Shown here: positions 28,404 through 38,800 of the stretch, piece after piece | Numbering within the stretch: the stretch's first letter is position 1 | Layout: each line of letters begins with the position of its first letter | Assembly (NCBI RefSeq): GCF_027596085.1 | Contig: NC_072469.1 | Span: 15,258,238 to 15,322,237 of the forward strand | Direction of reading: 5' to 3' | Length of the DNA stretch: 64,000 nt | Source: Anoplopoma fimbria | Taxonomy: Eukaryota > Chordata > Actinopteri > Perciformes > Anoplopomatidae | Notes under the pieces: generated by a model | Told to the model about the DNA's origin: nothing | The model's database searches: none | The model's input: only the letters and a program-made list of their open reading frames with translations | Made by a program: the position numbers and the translations under genes

Positions 28404-28482
28404 TGAGTCAGACAGGGTCCGGACCCGGTCCAAGAGCCGGGCCTGGGTTTGGTTAAGAGTGCTGGTGGTAAGCCATAAAAGG
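28404..28482. promoter_or_regulatory. AP-1, palindrome and CArG motif cluster
   Basis: Three motifs lie within 79 bp. There is an AP-1 consensus TGAGTCA (28404-28410), a 12-bp perfect palindrome GGGTCCGGACCC (28415-28426), and a perfect CArG box CCATAAAAGG (28473-28482), the serum response factor consensus. The segment is more GC-rich than its surroundings. An enhancer or promoter role is inferred from motifs only. Confidence 0.3.
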
Positions 28483-30510
28483 GCAGGGATAAAACTCTGA
28501 GCAAAAGGGAGGTCTCTACCCTCTGATTGAGGAGGCTTACATTAAAGATTAGTCATTCATGAATCATCAAACACAATTTATTTTATTATTCACCGGCTCA
28601 GTATGCAGCAGCTGGACTTTAGCGGCACCACACCCTCAATAAACTCTGTAGGGGAGGAAGCGGGCTGTGCAGCGATCGTGCGGTTTGTTATGGTTTGAAA
28701 TGTTTGCTCTGAACTAATTTCTCACACACCACTTGCTCTCTGAGTGGACGACAAAGCCAAAGAACAAACTGGATGTCCAAGATACTCCGACTCTGACTTT
28801 TTTCTTTTTTTGCGGATGGGATCGGCTTTTTGTGCTTTTATGCTATAAGCTTTGTTATGTAGGCCCACTGTAGCCGAGTTTCAAAAGAAAAAAAAGTCTG
28901 AATACCTTTTTAAAACTCCACCAACCACCAGCTAATAGTGATTTTCTGCAACTATAACTTTCTGGAAGAAACCTAACTTAAAAAAAGGTTTGGTTCTAAA
29001 GAGTGCAGTGCACCCTGGGAATTGTGCCAAATGGAAGAGAAGACTGTTCAAGAAAACAGAGACTGTTAACCCAAATTCTTTATTTTTTTTATCATCTCAA
29101 AGTGTTTATTGAAAGGCGTTGTGGGACATTTAGGAAATCACCAACTGAAACAGGTAGATGTGTCAAAGGGAGTCTAATGGGGCACATCAACCATGCAAGT
29201 GAAAATATATCATTAGAAAATAACATGTAGATGTGTAAAAATGTAAAAGAAAACTTGCTTCTAAATGTGCAATATGGATCCTTCTACTTCTAATTACCCC
29301 TCTTGTTGTAATATGCACGCCAGTTTATGTTCTTTGCCTCACTATAAGGATGGTTTTAAATAATTTATTTGGTGAATCCTTTCCTCTCCAATAAATAGCA
29401 CTGTGAAAAAAAACAAAAACAAGTGTAGGTTTTACAGTGATGAATTAGAACCAATTACATGGTGAATGTACAGAGTAAAATTGTTTGACTCAATTATAAT
29501 ACAGCAAGACATTTTTCGAAACAACTCAAGTTGAGGAGCATGCAGTGTGAGCGGTTACTTCCTTTCTATGAACAGTAACAACAGTTACATAACACAACAG
29601 GCTTGGGTGCTTTTTTTCTCGCTGACAGGCGCTCACACTGGCAATGATTAACTTCTGTATATGGGAAGTGACTTTCAACACCTGGGCTTCAAATTAACAC
29701 GGGATCTTCCTGCACAGCTTGAGTAATATCTGAGACATCAACAGCTAATATCTGATTACAAGAGGAGAGAAAAAGGAGGGGGGGAGCCAATTTGTGGGAA
29801 ATATAGCCGCCTAATGCCAAATGCAAAGTAATACATGTTAACAGAGAAAATAGAAAATAAATTAATTCCACCGAGTAATTCTGTATTCAGTTTTAACTCG
29901 GGGAGTTTCTTTGATCTGGATAATTTTGATCATGTAGCTGTTAAATCGTGAAATAAGCCCTCGTTTTCTTACACGCCCTTTGATGCTTTTACTTAATCTA
30001 TCAAAAGAGGATTTGGAGTTATTGTTCGGAGCTGTAGCCACGTAACTACTGAAATATTTGCTCCTTGCGTTGAATGTAATGTTTGCCAGATAAAATAGCA
30101 GTTCATGAACTCTGTGTGTGTAATGGATATCAGCGCTGAAATTCCTCTACATGCTCTTACCCAGGAGGATACTTTGTCACTTCGGTTTAAAGTTCTTCCC
30201 ACGAAACCAGGCTGCAAAAGGTCGAGCCCCATCTTTCTGACATCATCATTTCCCTGCATGTCCGGAGCAGAAGGGGTTACATGTGGTAACGCTGGCTTTG
30301 TGGAAGGGGGAGCTGGGGTCCTCTACTCGGGGTGGGACCACAGAGGATACCCAGCTTCTTTTCCCATGTTCTCCCCAGCCAATGAAAACACTGGAAAACG
30401 GCACGTTCCCATCAGCTCAACCCGGTGACACTGCGACCCCGGGAGATGCGTGAGTAAATACCAAAGGCAAGGCCGCGCGCAGGCTGCGAGGGAGGAGGAG
30501 GTGCCGCTGG
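28483..30510. other. Noncoding DNA, no gene recognised
   Basis: No gene or repeat family recognised. Only short open frames are seen. Confidence 0.5.
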
Positions 30511-30579
30511 ATGTGTGTGTGTTTTTTTTTTTTTGGGGGGGGGAGAGAGAGAGAGAGAGAGAGAGCGAGAGCGAGAGAG
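30511..30579 (+). repeat. Compound simple repeat (GT)-T13-G9-(GA)n
   Basis: Successive runs of GT, T (30522-30534), G (30535-30543) and GA make a strongly strand-biased tract of about 69 bp. The open frames across it are artefacts of the repeat. Confidence 0.93.
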
Positions 30580-32083
30580 TCGATGTGTTCTGAAATGTCT
30601 CAAAAACTGCCCTGCTGTCGTGGATGTGGAAGCAGCAACTATTACCAGCCAGCTGTGCTTCATTTAGGTTAAATCCTTCATTAGGCTTTAAAAGCTCATT
30701 TATTTTCATTTTCTAATCCCCTCTGGCTCTATTGCTTTTCTGGGGCTATTCACCTGTCAGATGCAATTTAATCCTTAAGAAGGTGGCCCTGGTTCAAGAC
30801 CTGCAGGTGATACACGCTTTTATTTAATTATTATTTTTTCTTTGTTTTTCCTCCTTGCCCCAAATTTCCCCTCCTCATTGATTTGTCTACGGATTGCTCC
30901 GTACTTTCTCTTCATTCATGAGCATTTAAAACACGGCAGGTATTGAAAAAATGACTGTTCATGTCACAGTAAGGTGACATACCGGTATGTGTTACCCAGA
31001 ATGTGACAGCGACATTTGCGACTGACAACAAGACACGACAACAATGTTGTGTGACTCCTCTGAGTGGAGGATGTTTATTTGAGGAATTTGTTTTTCAGGT
31101 TGTTTTTTTTTTGGGGGGGGGGGTTTCAAACCAGTCCGCACAGTAGCAACTGGCCAAATAAGATGTTATAGCGTTCATGATTGCGGGACTGTAAAGACCA
31201 AAATGACATCCAGATGTTTCCAATTACGCAGCCCCAGCCCTCAGTTTGTTTATGTTGCTGCAGTAATGTTGTAATCCTCCAAGTCCAAAAGCACACACAA
31301 CGTGATGACTGCTTGCAGGCTGTAAATCTAAATGGTATGGATGTAATCTCATTCATATGCCGCAGTAAGTGTTTCTGTAGGTGTCGGTAATGTAGGATAA
31401 TGTCAATTTTATAGTTAACGCAGAGGCCGCGACTCTGCATTTAACAAGGTTGAAAAGCTTATTATGCTAACTCAATAATTTTAGCTGTGTGTACATTCGG
31501 CAGCGGTGTGTGTTGAAAAGGAAACAGGTTTGGAATGTGTTTGCATAATTAGTCAACTTTGAACACAGTAGAATTGCAATGAGTGTGTTGCTTCTTTTTT
31601 TTATAGAGAACACCCCTGCAACTCATAATGCACTCCAAGAATGCTTTCCTTTCCTCAAGGCCATTCTCCATTGTTCATAAGAACTGTAAATAATAATTTC
31701 TATTAAAGCAGAGCGTTTGAGCCCAGTACATTTGTAAACAGTCCAAGGACATCAGAAATGGACACAAAATTATTCAGCGTCCTCATATGAACTCTCTTTG
31801 CATGCTTCCCAGGTCAGCAGGATTTTTGAGGATGGTTGAGATACAGGAAACATCCCACGCCTAATGGTATCAATTAAATTCACCCTTATTGTGTTAGGAG
31901 AAACAGGCAATAGTATCATTTTAGTTTGTAAGATACAGTGTATAACTTTTGTGTATAAGATAAAAAACCTTTTTGTAAATATATTTGTGGAAACAATGTC
32001 CAAGCTTCAGGACTCTGGGTTGGAGACAGCCTCAGAAAACAGGTGATACAAGGCCTTGTTTCCCCCTCTTTAACAAGATTACA
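30580..32083. other. Noncoding DNA with a T10-G11 junction
   Basis: No gene was recognised. A T run joined directly to a G run lies at 31103-31123, similar in form to the one at 30522-30543. Confidence 0.5.
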
Positions 32084-32085
32084 TA

Positions 32086-32116
32086 CACTCACCGGCCACT
32101 TTATTAGGTACACCTT
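32086..32116 (+). repeat. Tc1-like terminal inverted repeat (3' side of gene)
   Basis: Pairs with the repeat at 33228-33256. Over the outer 29 bases I count one difference (GGTACACC here, GGCACACC in the other end). Confidence 0.93.
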
Positions 32117-32117
32117 G

Positions 32118-33124
32118 CTAGTACCTGGTTGGACCCCCTTTTGCCTTCAGAACTGCCTTAATTCTTGGTAGCATAGATTCAACAAGGTGTTGGAAACATT
32201 CCTCAGAGATTTTGGTCCATATTGACATGATAGCATCACGCAGTTGCTGCAGATTTGTTGGCTGCACATCCCAAAGGTGCTCTATTGCATTGAGATCTGG
32301 TGACTGTGGAGGCCATTGGAGTACAGTGAACTCATTGTCATGTTCAAGAAACCAGTTTGAGATGATGTGACCTTTGTGACATGGTGCATTATCCTGCTGG
32401 AAGTAGCCATCAGAAGATGGGTACACCGTGGTCATAAAGGGATGGACATGGTCAGCAACAATACTCAGGTAGGCCGTGGCGTTTAAACGATGCTCAATTG
32501 GTGGCCCAAAGGGGCCCAAAGTGTGCCAAGAAAATATCCCCCACACCATTACACTACCACCACCAGCCTGAACCGTCGATACAAGGCAGGATGGATCCAT
32601 GCTTTCATGTTGTTTACGCCAAATTCTGACCCTACCATTTGAATGTCGCAGCTTAAATCGAGACTCATCAGACCAGGCAACGTTTTTCCAATCTTCGATT
32701 GTCCAATTTTGGTGAGCCTGTGCGAATTGTAGCCTCAGTTTCCTGTTCTTAGCTGACAGGAGTGGCACCCGGTGTGGTCTTCTGCTGCTGTAGCCCATCT
32801 GCTTCGAGGTTCGACGTGTTGTGCCTTCAGAGATGGTATTCTGCATACCTTGGTTGTAACGAGTGGTTATTTGAGTTATTGTTGCCTTTCTACCATCTCG
32901 AACCACTCTGCCCATTCTCCTCTGACCTCTGACATCAACAAGGCATTTTCGTCCACACAACTGCCGCTCACTGGATATTTTCTCTTTTTCGGACTATTCT
33001 CTGTAAACTCTAGAGATGGTTGTGCGTGAAAATCCCAGTAGATCAGCAGTTTTTGAAATACTCAGATCAGCCCGTCTGGCACCAAAACTATGCCACGTTC
33101 ACTCAAATCCCCTCTCTTCCCCAT
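32118..33124 (-). pseudogene. Tc1-family DD36E transposase pseudogene
   Basis: The enzyme would cut and paste its own element by DDE chemistry in the nucleus. The intact part (32118-32960, 280 residues) holds the catalytic domain. The first Asp is in WSDESRF (residue 98), a glycine-rich GGGSVMVWG box follows at 133-141, the second Asp is in QQDNAPCH (190), and Glu is in DLNAIEHLW (227). That leaves 36 residues between the second Asp and Glu, that is DD36E rather than the DD34E of classical Tc1. The N-terminal DNA-binding part continues upstream to an ATG at 33122-33124. It includes an HTH-like stretch with SISKTADLLGFSRTTISRV, but is broken by an in-frame TAG (32994-32996) and a one-base loss in an A run near 33084-33087. 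The segment after HLWD looks short for the family, suggesting a small in-frame deletion. Confidence 0.93.
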
Positions 33125-33227
33125 TCTGATGCTCGGTTTGAACTTCACCACGTCTAGATGCCTAAATGCATTGAGTTGCTGCCATGTGATTGGCTGATGA
33201 GCTTTTGTGTTAACAAGCAATTGAGCA

Positions 33228-33256
33228 GGTGTGCCTAATAAAGTGGCCGGTGAGTG
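33228..33256 (-). repeat. Tc1-like terminal inverted repeat (5' side of gene)
   Basis: The reverse complement starts CACTCACCGGCCACTTTATT, matching the other end. The TA at 33257-33258 follows. Confidence 0.93.
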
Positions 33257-33289
33257 TAGCTTTAGCTATCATTTAGTGATTTTATCTTA

Positions 33290-34020
33290 ATTCTGTAAAA
33301 GGTAGATAAACTCACCACGTTCTCACTTTTGCAAATCCTTTTGGAAGGGAGCAAGCTCTGGGCTAACTAGCGTTCATTCAGCAATGAGAAGCAAGTTACC
33401 GCTGATAGCAACATGAGTTCTGCAACCGCTAGCTGCTCCATCTCCAAGTCCGATTAACAAAATATATTGCGCTGATGACATTACAGCGCAAACCCACCAT
33501 ACATTTTGCAGATTTTTGCAGGCCAACCCCGGAGGTTAGCGTCTCACTGGTTCCATCGACAAAAGCCAACAGGATTATGGATTTTGGATTATTACAGAAA
33601 ATAAGATCTGTGGAAAACAAACACTTATGGTACTTACGCCTTTTGTTCAGCAAGATAATCTTCACAAATGAACACTGCGTTTGTGATTTTGAAGCGTGAA
33701 TGCAATCTGCAGAAGTAAAAAGCTAATTTTAGGCTATTAACGAACTCCACCACAATCACATAAGCGCAAGTATACACAATGAGGCTGTGTAGGCAAACTT
33801 GTCTGCGTGATGACAAGCAAACCGGAAGTGCAACATTCTATTGGGCTGCCCTTTAAAGCAATGAGCCACATTGCAAAAAACAATTATGGGTGCGTGCCAC
33901 CCTTTGCTTTTGGGGGGGTTGTTTTTGTCTGCATGGTTAGCGGAGGCAAAAGCTATCATTTTGTAAATACAACCCCTTAATGTTGTGTATGTCATAGATT
34001 ATTAAAGGGGTGGGAGGGAC
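33290..34020. repeat. Probable dispersed teleost repeat, class unknown
   Basis: Phrases such as GATTATGGATTTTGGATTAT (near 33571) and AACAAACACTTATGGTACTT (33617 on) look familiar from repeated sequence in other fish. No termini or coding motifs could be defined. Identification is by impression only. Confidence 0.28.
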
Positions 34021-36679
34021 ATGGCAAAGGATCACATTTACTGCAGCAGGAGCATTAAACCTGCGTAACCAACGCAACATACCTAGTACTGCAGGGAGAG
34101 CTCAAATCCCACACGGGACCAAGCTAACAACATTTGTCCCCAGCTGTTAAAGTGCTTATGGGAGTAAAGTAATATAACAACATTTTTTGTGCCTCCTCCC
34201 AAAGATATTGCACCAATCAAATAGCCATTACCAGCATTGTCTTGACTAAAAAGGAGAAAAATACTGTAGGAAGCCCTGTGAGGGCAATACAATAAAGTAC
34301 ACAAGTCAAATCAATCACTGCAAAAGTACTTATTTCTTAGCAAATAAATGGATTTTAGTTTGACCTGGAATGATTAGTGTTTCCAAAAACATCTCTGCAT
34401 TGCTCTCCCATACTGTAGGCTACGTTGACCTGAAGTTCCAGGAGAAAGGTCACGGTAAACATTTGCAGTGAACTCATGGAAGGCGTATCCTTCCCAGGGA
34501 ACAGGGGCTTCCTCTGGAGCTGCAAACAGGACGTAGTGTTCTCCGTAAAAAAAAGGAGGAGAAAAAAATAAAGCTGTGCTTGGCAATGAGTCAGACCTCT
34601 GAAAACCATAGGGGGATATCCCTGCTCCAACTCCTACACAGGATCACACCTAGAACAAATGAAGGAGTGGATGTCTGCGTGAGTGCATGGGAGTACACAC
34701 CCAGGCCTGTGTGACTATCCGCATGTCTCCATGCGTCTGCTTCCAGACCTTTACCAGTTCAGCACGGTTCGGTTCAAACATGTCAACTTTCAGACGTTCC
34801 CCTGTCATCCGTGAGCTGCTTGTCCTGGGCGCATTTAAAAGCTTCCTACTAATGCAGGGAACAATTAAGTTATCAAATGGACACCACCATTATGTAAAAG
34901 GCGGGTTATATTGCCAACAATTTGAACACTGTCTGCTTCCTGGAAGTGCAGACGAAATGTCAGGGGCACAATATTTCAAGGCTATTAACTTGAGTGCTTT
35001 TTTATTCAGTCTCATTACTTTTTAAACAGCATAGGAAGTCACGGAAATGTAATATTAATTTTTACACGGCTTTCATTTTCGTTCCTATGGAGCTGTTTAT
35101 AATTCAGGGATTTTTTCTTTTTTTTTTTTTTTTACGCGAGGAGCATGAGGGCCAGTGTGCAAGTCTTATTTTATATGTTGCGAGTCCAAGTCACACATTT
35201 GCTGGTAGAAATTCTCCGTGTGGCATTTGTTGGGGGTAAAGTAATTGTGTATTCCGTGGTTAATGATGTAAACAATGCACACGGTGTAGGAGTGGATGCG
35301 ACAACGCAGAGGGATAGCAGGAGGAGAGTCCACGCAGCTATCTCAGGGGGAACACATGCACTACTTTGGGATGACTATCCTGCATGCATGCATTAAAACA
35401 CACCTTCCAGGTATTCACATTCACATTTGTTCACATCCAAACTTAGAAAATATTCTGAACAACGCAACATATATGCACACAGAAGCAGAATGTGAAAGAA
35501 AGTTGGACTGGCAAAAAAAAAAGGAAAGAGGGAGATATGTTTCATTAAATCTTTATTTTGGAATAAAAAAAAAACTAGATAAGGCCAATTTTGATCTACG
35601 AGAGCTCCCTAATTTAGGCCCTAATGAGAATTTCTCAAATGTGGGGAGCCTTATCATGAAAAATGGCTGGAGACCATTAATAGTTTATAGGTTGAGTTAA
35701 TGATAGAGATGACTCCTAATTGAGCTCTACAGAGCTTTACTATCCGGTGGTCCTTTTCACCGGCGCCAGGAATCTCTCATTATTTCAGATTTTGTGAGGG
35801 AAGAAAAAAAAAGGCATGCATAATATCACCTATTTTAGGGGAAAGATTAATTTATGTTCCAAAAAAAAAAAAAGATCCTGCTCGACTTTCACAGATCATA
35901 ACATTTCAGAATCAGAGGAAGGAAAAAGATATATATCTTTTAAATCAACTGATAATCCTTCTGTAACTTAAGAAGACAGAAAAAGATCTGAGGAGAAAAA
36001 AGGGTCCACCCACACTCAGTCGTCTCTGTTATGATACAGTTGCCATGGAGATTTAGTTTCCACATAACTTCAGCATGTCTTCTTCATTCGGACTTTTGTT
36101 ATCCAGCGACTGAGCGGTCGATCATGTCGCCCCGAGTTGATGCTTTCCACTGAGGCCGCATTCACACAGAGTTGCCGTTGAAGCTTATAAATAGGCATTA
36201 CCATAAGAACACGTCATGTGCCTGTTGCTGCGCGGCTGCCAAACAGTCAGTACAGTAAACACCAGGTCGCCATGGCAGCAGTCTGAGCGGCTGAAAAAAC
36301 AGGGGAAACAGGAAGGGATTCCCTTTCAGCCCCAGTGACGGCCGCAGTGTCACGTGGATTCCCATCAACCTTTTCCCTGGCTCGGCCGTGGGCTTCCCCC
36401 ATCTTGCTCAATCGCGCCAACTGGTCGGCGGTAAACCCCTTCATACACACACACACACACACAACATGTGGCGTCTCTAATTACCGCGCCACACAGGCCT
36501 CGGCTCAGGGAAAAAACACAAAAACAAGGGCTCCATGGCTGGGTGCTTCTACGGCGCTGCATGGGCCGAAGGTTCGCCGCTATCTGGTCTGAAAAATGTG
36601 CTCAATTATTAACGATTTGTGATCGGCACGCAAGGAAAATTTACAAATCCAACTTCTAAAGAGGTGAAATATGGAGAGC
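34021..36679. other. Noncoding DNA, no gene recognised
   Basis: No gene was recognised. T and A runs occur near 35115, 35512, 35565 and 35859. Open frames are short. Confidence 0.5.
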
Positions 36680-36689
36680 TATATATATA
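36680..36689 (+). promoter_or_regulatory. TATA box upstream of a small ORF
   Basis: TATATATATA sits 59 bp before the ATG at 36739. A TCAGAC initiator-like word at about 36715-36720 lies at the spacing expected for a TATA-driven start. A low-complexity AT run could give the same picture by chance. Confidence 0.28.
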
Positions 36690-36738
36690 CAGCTCCCAAG
36701 TCAGCCTCCAGCTCTCAGACTGAGGGCAGATTTCCAAC

Positions 36739-36927
36739 ATGGCAGATGGTGACTGTGAGACAGTCAGTGGAGAGGAAGAGCTGAGTTTAAACTGGAGAGG
36801 AAGCCAGTGTGCGTGTGTGTGTGTGGACCACAGTCCTGCATCGATAGAACAGTGCATAAATGAAATTCAAACAGCTTTCCCATTCAGCGCTGCTATTCTT
36901 GAGGCTTCTGATTCAGCCTCAGAGTAA
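36739..36927 (+). CDS. Candidate small ORF or first exon, 62 codons
   Basis: The ATG lies in a strong vertebrate start context (CCAACATGG, with A at -3 and G at +4), just downstream of a TATA box. The predicted product starts MADGDCETVSGEEELSLNW, an acidic N-terminus. A short Cys/Val run from a GT microsatellite (36810-36822) follows, then SPASIEQCINEIQTAFPF and an acidic, serine-rich end. No domain, signal peptide or membrane segment is apparent, and I do not recognise the protein. AGA|GTAACA at the 3' end could be a weak splice donor, making this a first exon. The embedded GT repeat argues against coding. Confidence 0.22.
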   Translation: MADGDCETVSGEEELSLNWRGSQCACVCVDHSPASIEQCINEIQTAFPFSAAILEASDSASE

Positions 36928-37948
36928 CAAATTGCTGTTATGACATTCTTGGATGTCAAAACAGTGTTGCCCATTATTTGTTGTAGTAACTAGAAACATT
37001 CTCTCTCTTACTAGCTTTTCTATTTTTTTTTCGGGGGGGTAAAACCTCAGTGGACCCTGTTGGGATCGGGGGAAAAGATGGAGGCATAAATAGCCTTCCT
37101 GTTTACACTTCAAATAAACAAAGCTCACGATGTCACCCCAAAGCGTCCCTAATGGGGCGGTTAGATCCGGTTCTGCTAAAGTGACATTTTGACTTGGCTG
37201 GGCTTTAAATTTCATGCTCAGCAGTTTCCTTTGACTGGATTTACAAAGAAACGCAAAGGATTTGACATTTAGGCTCCCAAACTTGATGTTCATGAACTGC
37301 CCTGAAGAGTCTTCCGTTGCCTGAAAATGTAACATAATACCCTCCTCGCACACAGACTTCATTTCCATTCCAGCAATTTACAGCCAGGAAAAAAGAAAAA
37401 AAAATTCTGCATAGTACTTAAAATTCCAGAAATTAACATTGTTTTGTGCGACTTCTCTGCTCAGCAGATCCGCGAGGGTGCATATCTGAGCAGGGATCCC
37501 CAGTGGGGAACGCGTTCACCCAAACCTCGCTCAGATCAGTTGGTGAAACCCGCTGCAGCTCCCGCAACCGAGGGAATTCCTCTCAGAAATATTTGCTTTT
37601 TTGTTCTAGTGAGGAAATGAGGGTGAGGGGCGGGGGGAGTGGTGGTGTTGCTGAAATTTAATCACCATGGTAACTTCAATAACACTGCTCTTCCTCTCCC
37701 CCCAACCCTCCCCCCTCCCACAAGAGGAAATGAGTTTCGAAAACGGAGCAGGCGCTCCAGCCGTCATTAGTTTTTTGACGCCTGCCAAGCAACAGAGACA
37801 TCATTGACTTGATAAGGACTTACTGATATTACAGCACAGGAAGGCAAGGCGCCGCTAAAATGCTAATGGTTCACAGCTCCTTGTTGCAAGCAATAGAAGG
37901 ACATTATTAAAGTATATTTATGTGCACTCTAACCCAATGTACATTCCA

Positions 37949-37950
<2 letters not shown>
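36928..37950. other. Noncoding DNA, no gene recognised
   Basis: No gene was recognised. A 149-codon minus-strand frame (36919-37368) has no recognisable domain or start context and is treated as chance. A T-run/C/G-run junction lies at about 37023-37040. Confidence 0.45.

Positions 37951-37986
<36 letters not shown>
37951..37986. repeat. (CT)n microsatellite
   Basis: Uninterrupted CT run of about 36 bp. Confidence 0.95.
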
Positions 37987-37992
<6 letters not shown>

Positions 37993-38479
37993 GACAGCAT
38001 CTCTAGATTCCCAGGATGCTTCTTTAGGCATAGCTGCAGACACCGCAGGGCCACAACTGACAGGAATGTGGCTGCAGCAGGAAGACCTGCTGTATGAGCC
38101 TCATGTGCAGCTGAGGATCTGCACATCTCACTGCTCAAATTCTAGTTTGAAGTAATTATTTCATTTCATATCAAGGAATAAATAAATAAAGCAGCAACCG
38201 GTAGCAGATTGATGACAGCTTTAGCCTTTTCTAAGATACGTTAGCGGACGGCCAGGTTCATTGGATCAAGTGAAAGATTAGGGTTCATAGTAAAGAACGC
38301 ACAGAGAATTATCATCCGACTCTGACTTTTAGCATATATTTAGCTTATATTTTATGTTATATAAAAAGATTTCCCAGCCAGAAAACTCAACCCAGTACCC
38401 TGCAGGCAACTGTTTTCCAATAAATAAAAAGTTCTGTTTTAAATTGGTGTTACATCTCGGCCTCGTAATTAAAGTTATT
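37987..38479. other. Noncoding DNA, no gene recognised
   Basis: No gene or repeat family recognised. Confidence 0.45.
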
Positions 38480-38800
38480 CTTGTGTCGAGATTTTCAGTG
38501 ATTTCCTGTTTTATCTTGTTTTGATTTTGTTTGTTTACTTCACTTCCTGCCCTCATGTGTTTCCTGCCTTTGTGATTAAATATACCGCCCTGATTAGTTT
38601 CACCTGTCCCTCATTACCCTTCCTCCCTATTGTATACAGTCTGTGTTCTCCACTTTGTCTCTGCCAGTTTGTTTTTACAGGTTTAGTGACGTGGCATATG
38701 TTCCCTCATTACCTTTTTATTTTCTATCAATTTAAGATTTTACTTCACTTTTACTCTCTGTGTAAGTCGTGCATTTGAGTCCTCTTTTGGCTGGTTGCCA
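38480..38800 (+). repeat. LTR-like dispersed teleost repeat (possible solo LTR)
   Basis: T-rich sequence with the phrases CACTTCCTGCCCTCATGTGT (near 38541), TTTCACCTGTCCCTCATTAC (near 38599), a GTATACAGTCTGTGTTCTCC segment, and a 3' end GTGCATTTGAGTCCTC (38770-38785). This order is typical of a family of teleost repeats that behave as LTRs or LTR-derived sequence. The ends, a 5-bp target duplication and an internal retroviral region were not identified. Confidence 0.42.

Larger units (their letters stand above)
32086..33256 (-). mobile_element. Tc1-like DNA transposon, full length, inactive
   Basis: A 1,171-bp element bounded by inverted repeats that both begin CACTCACCGGCCACTTTATT on their own strand. 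It is flanked by TA dinucleotides (32084-32085 and 33257-33258), the target duplication of Tc1/mariner elements. One transposase gene fills the minus strand. Both ends are nearly intact, while the gene has a frameshift and a stop. It can therefore no longer supply transposase but might still be moved in trans. Low divergence between the ends suggests a fairly young insertion. Confidence 0.95.

Noticed and set aside
32772..33029. 85-codon plus-strand frame
   Set aside because: It is the antisense shadow of the Tc1-like transposase gene.
32084..33258. Active transposon
   Set aside because: An in-frame stop and a one-base shift separate the DNA-binding part from the catalytic part.
36919..37368. 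149-codon minus-strand frame
   Set aside because: No domain or start context. It overlaps the candidate small ORF only at its end and looks like chance.
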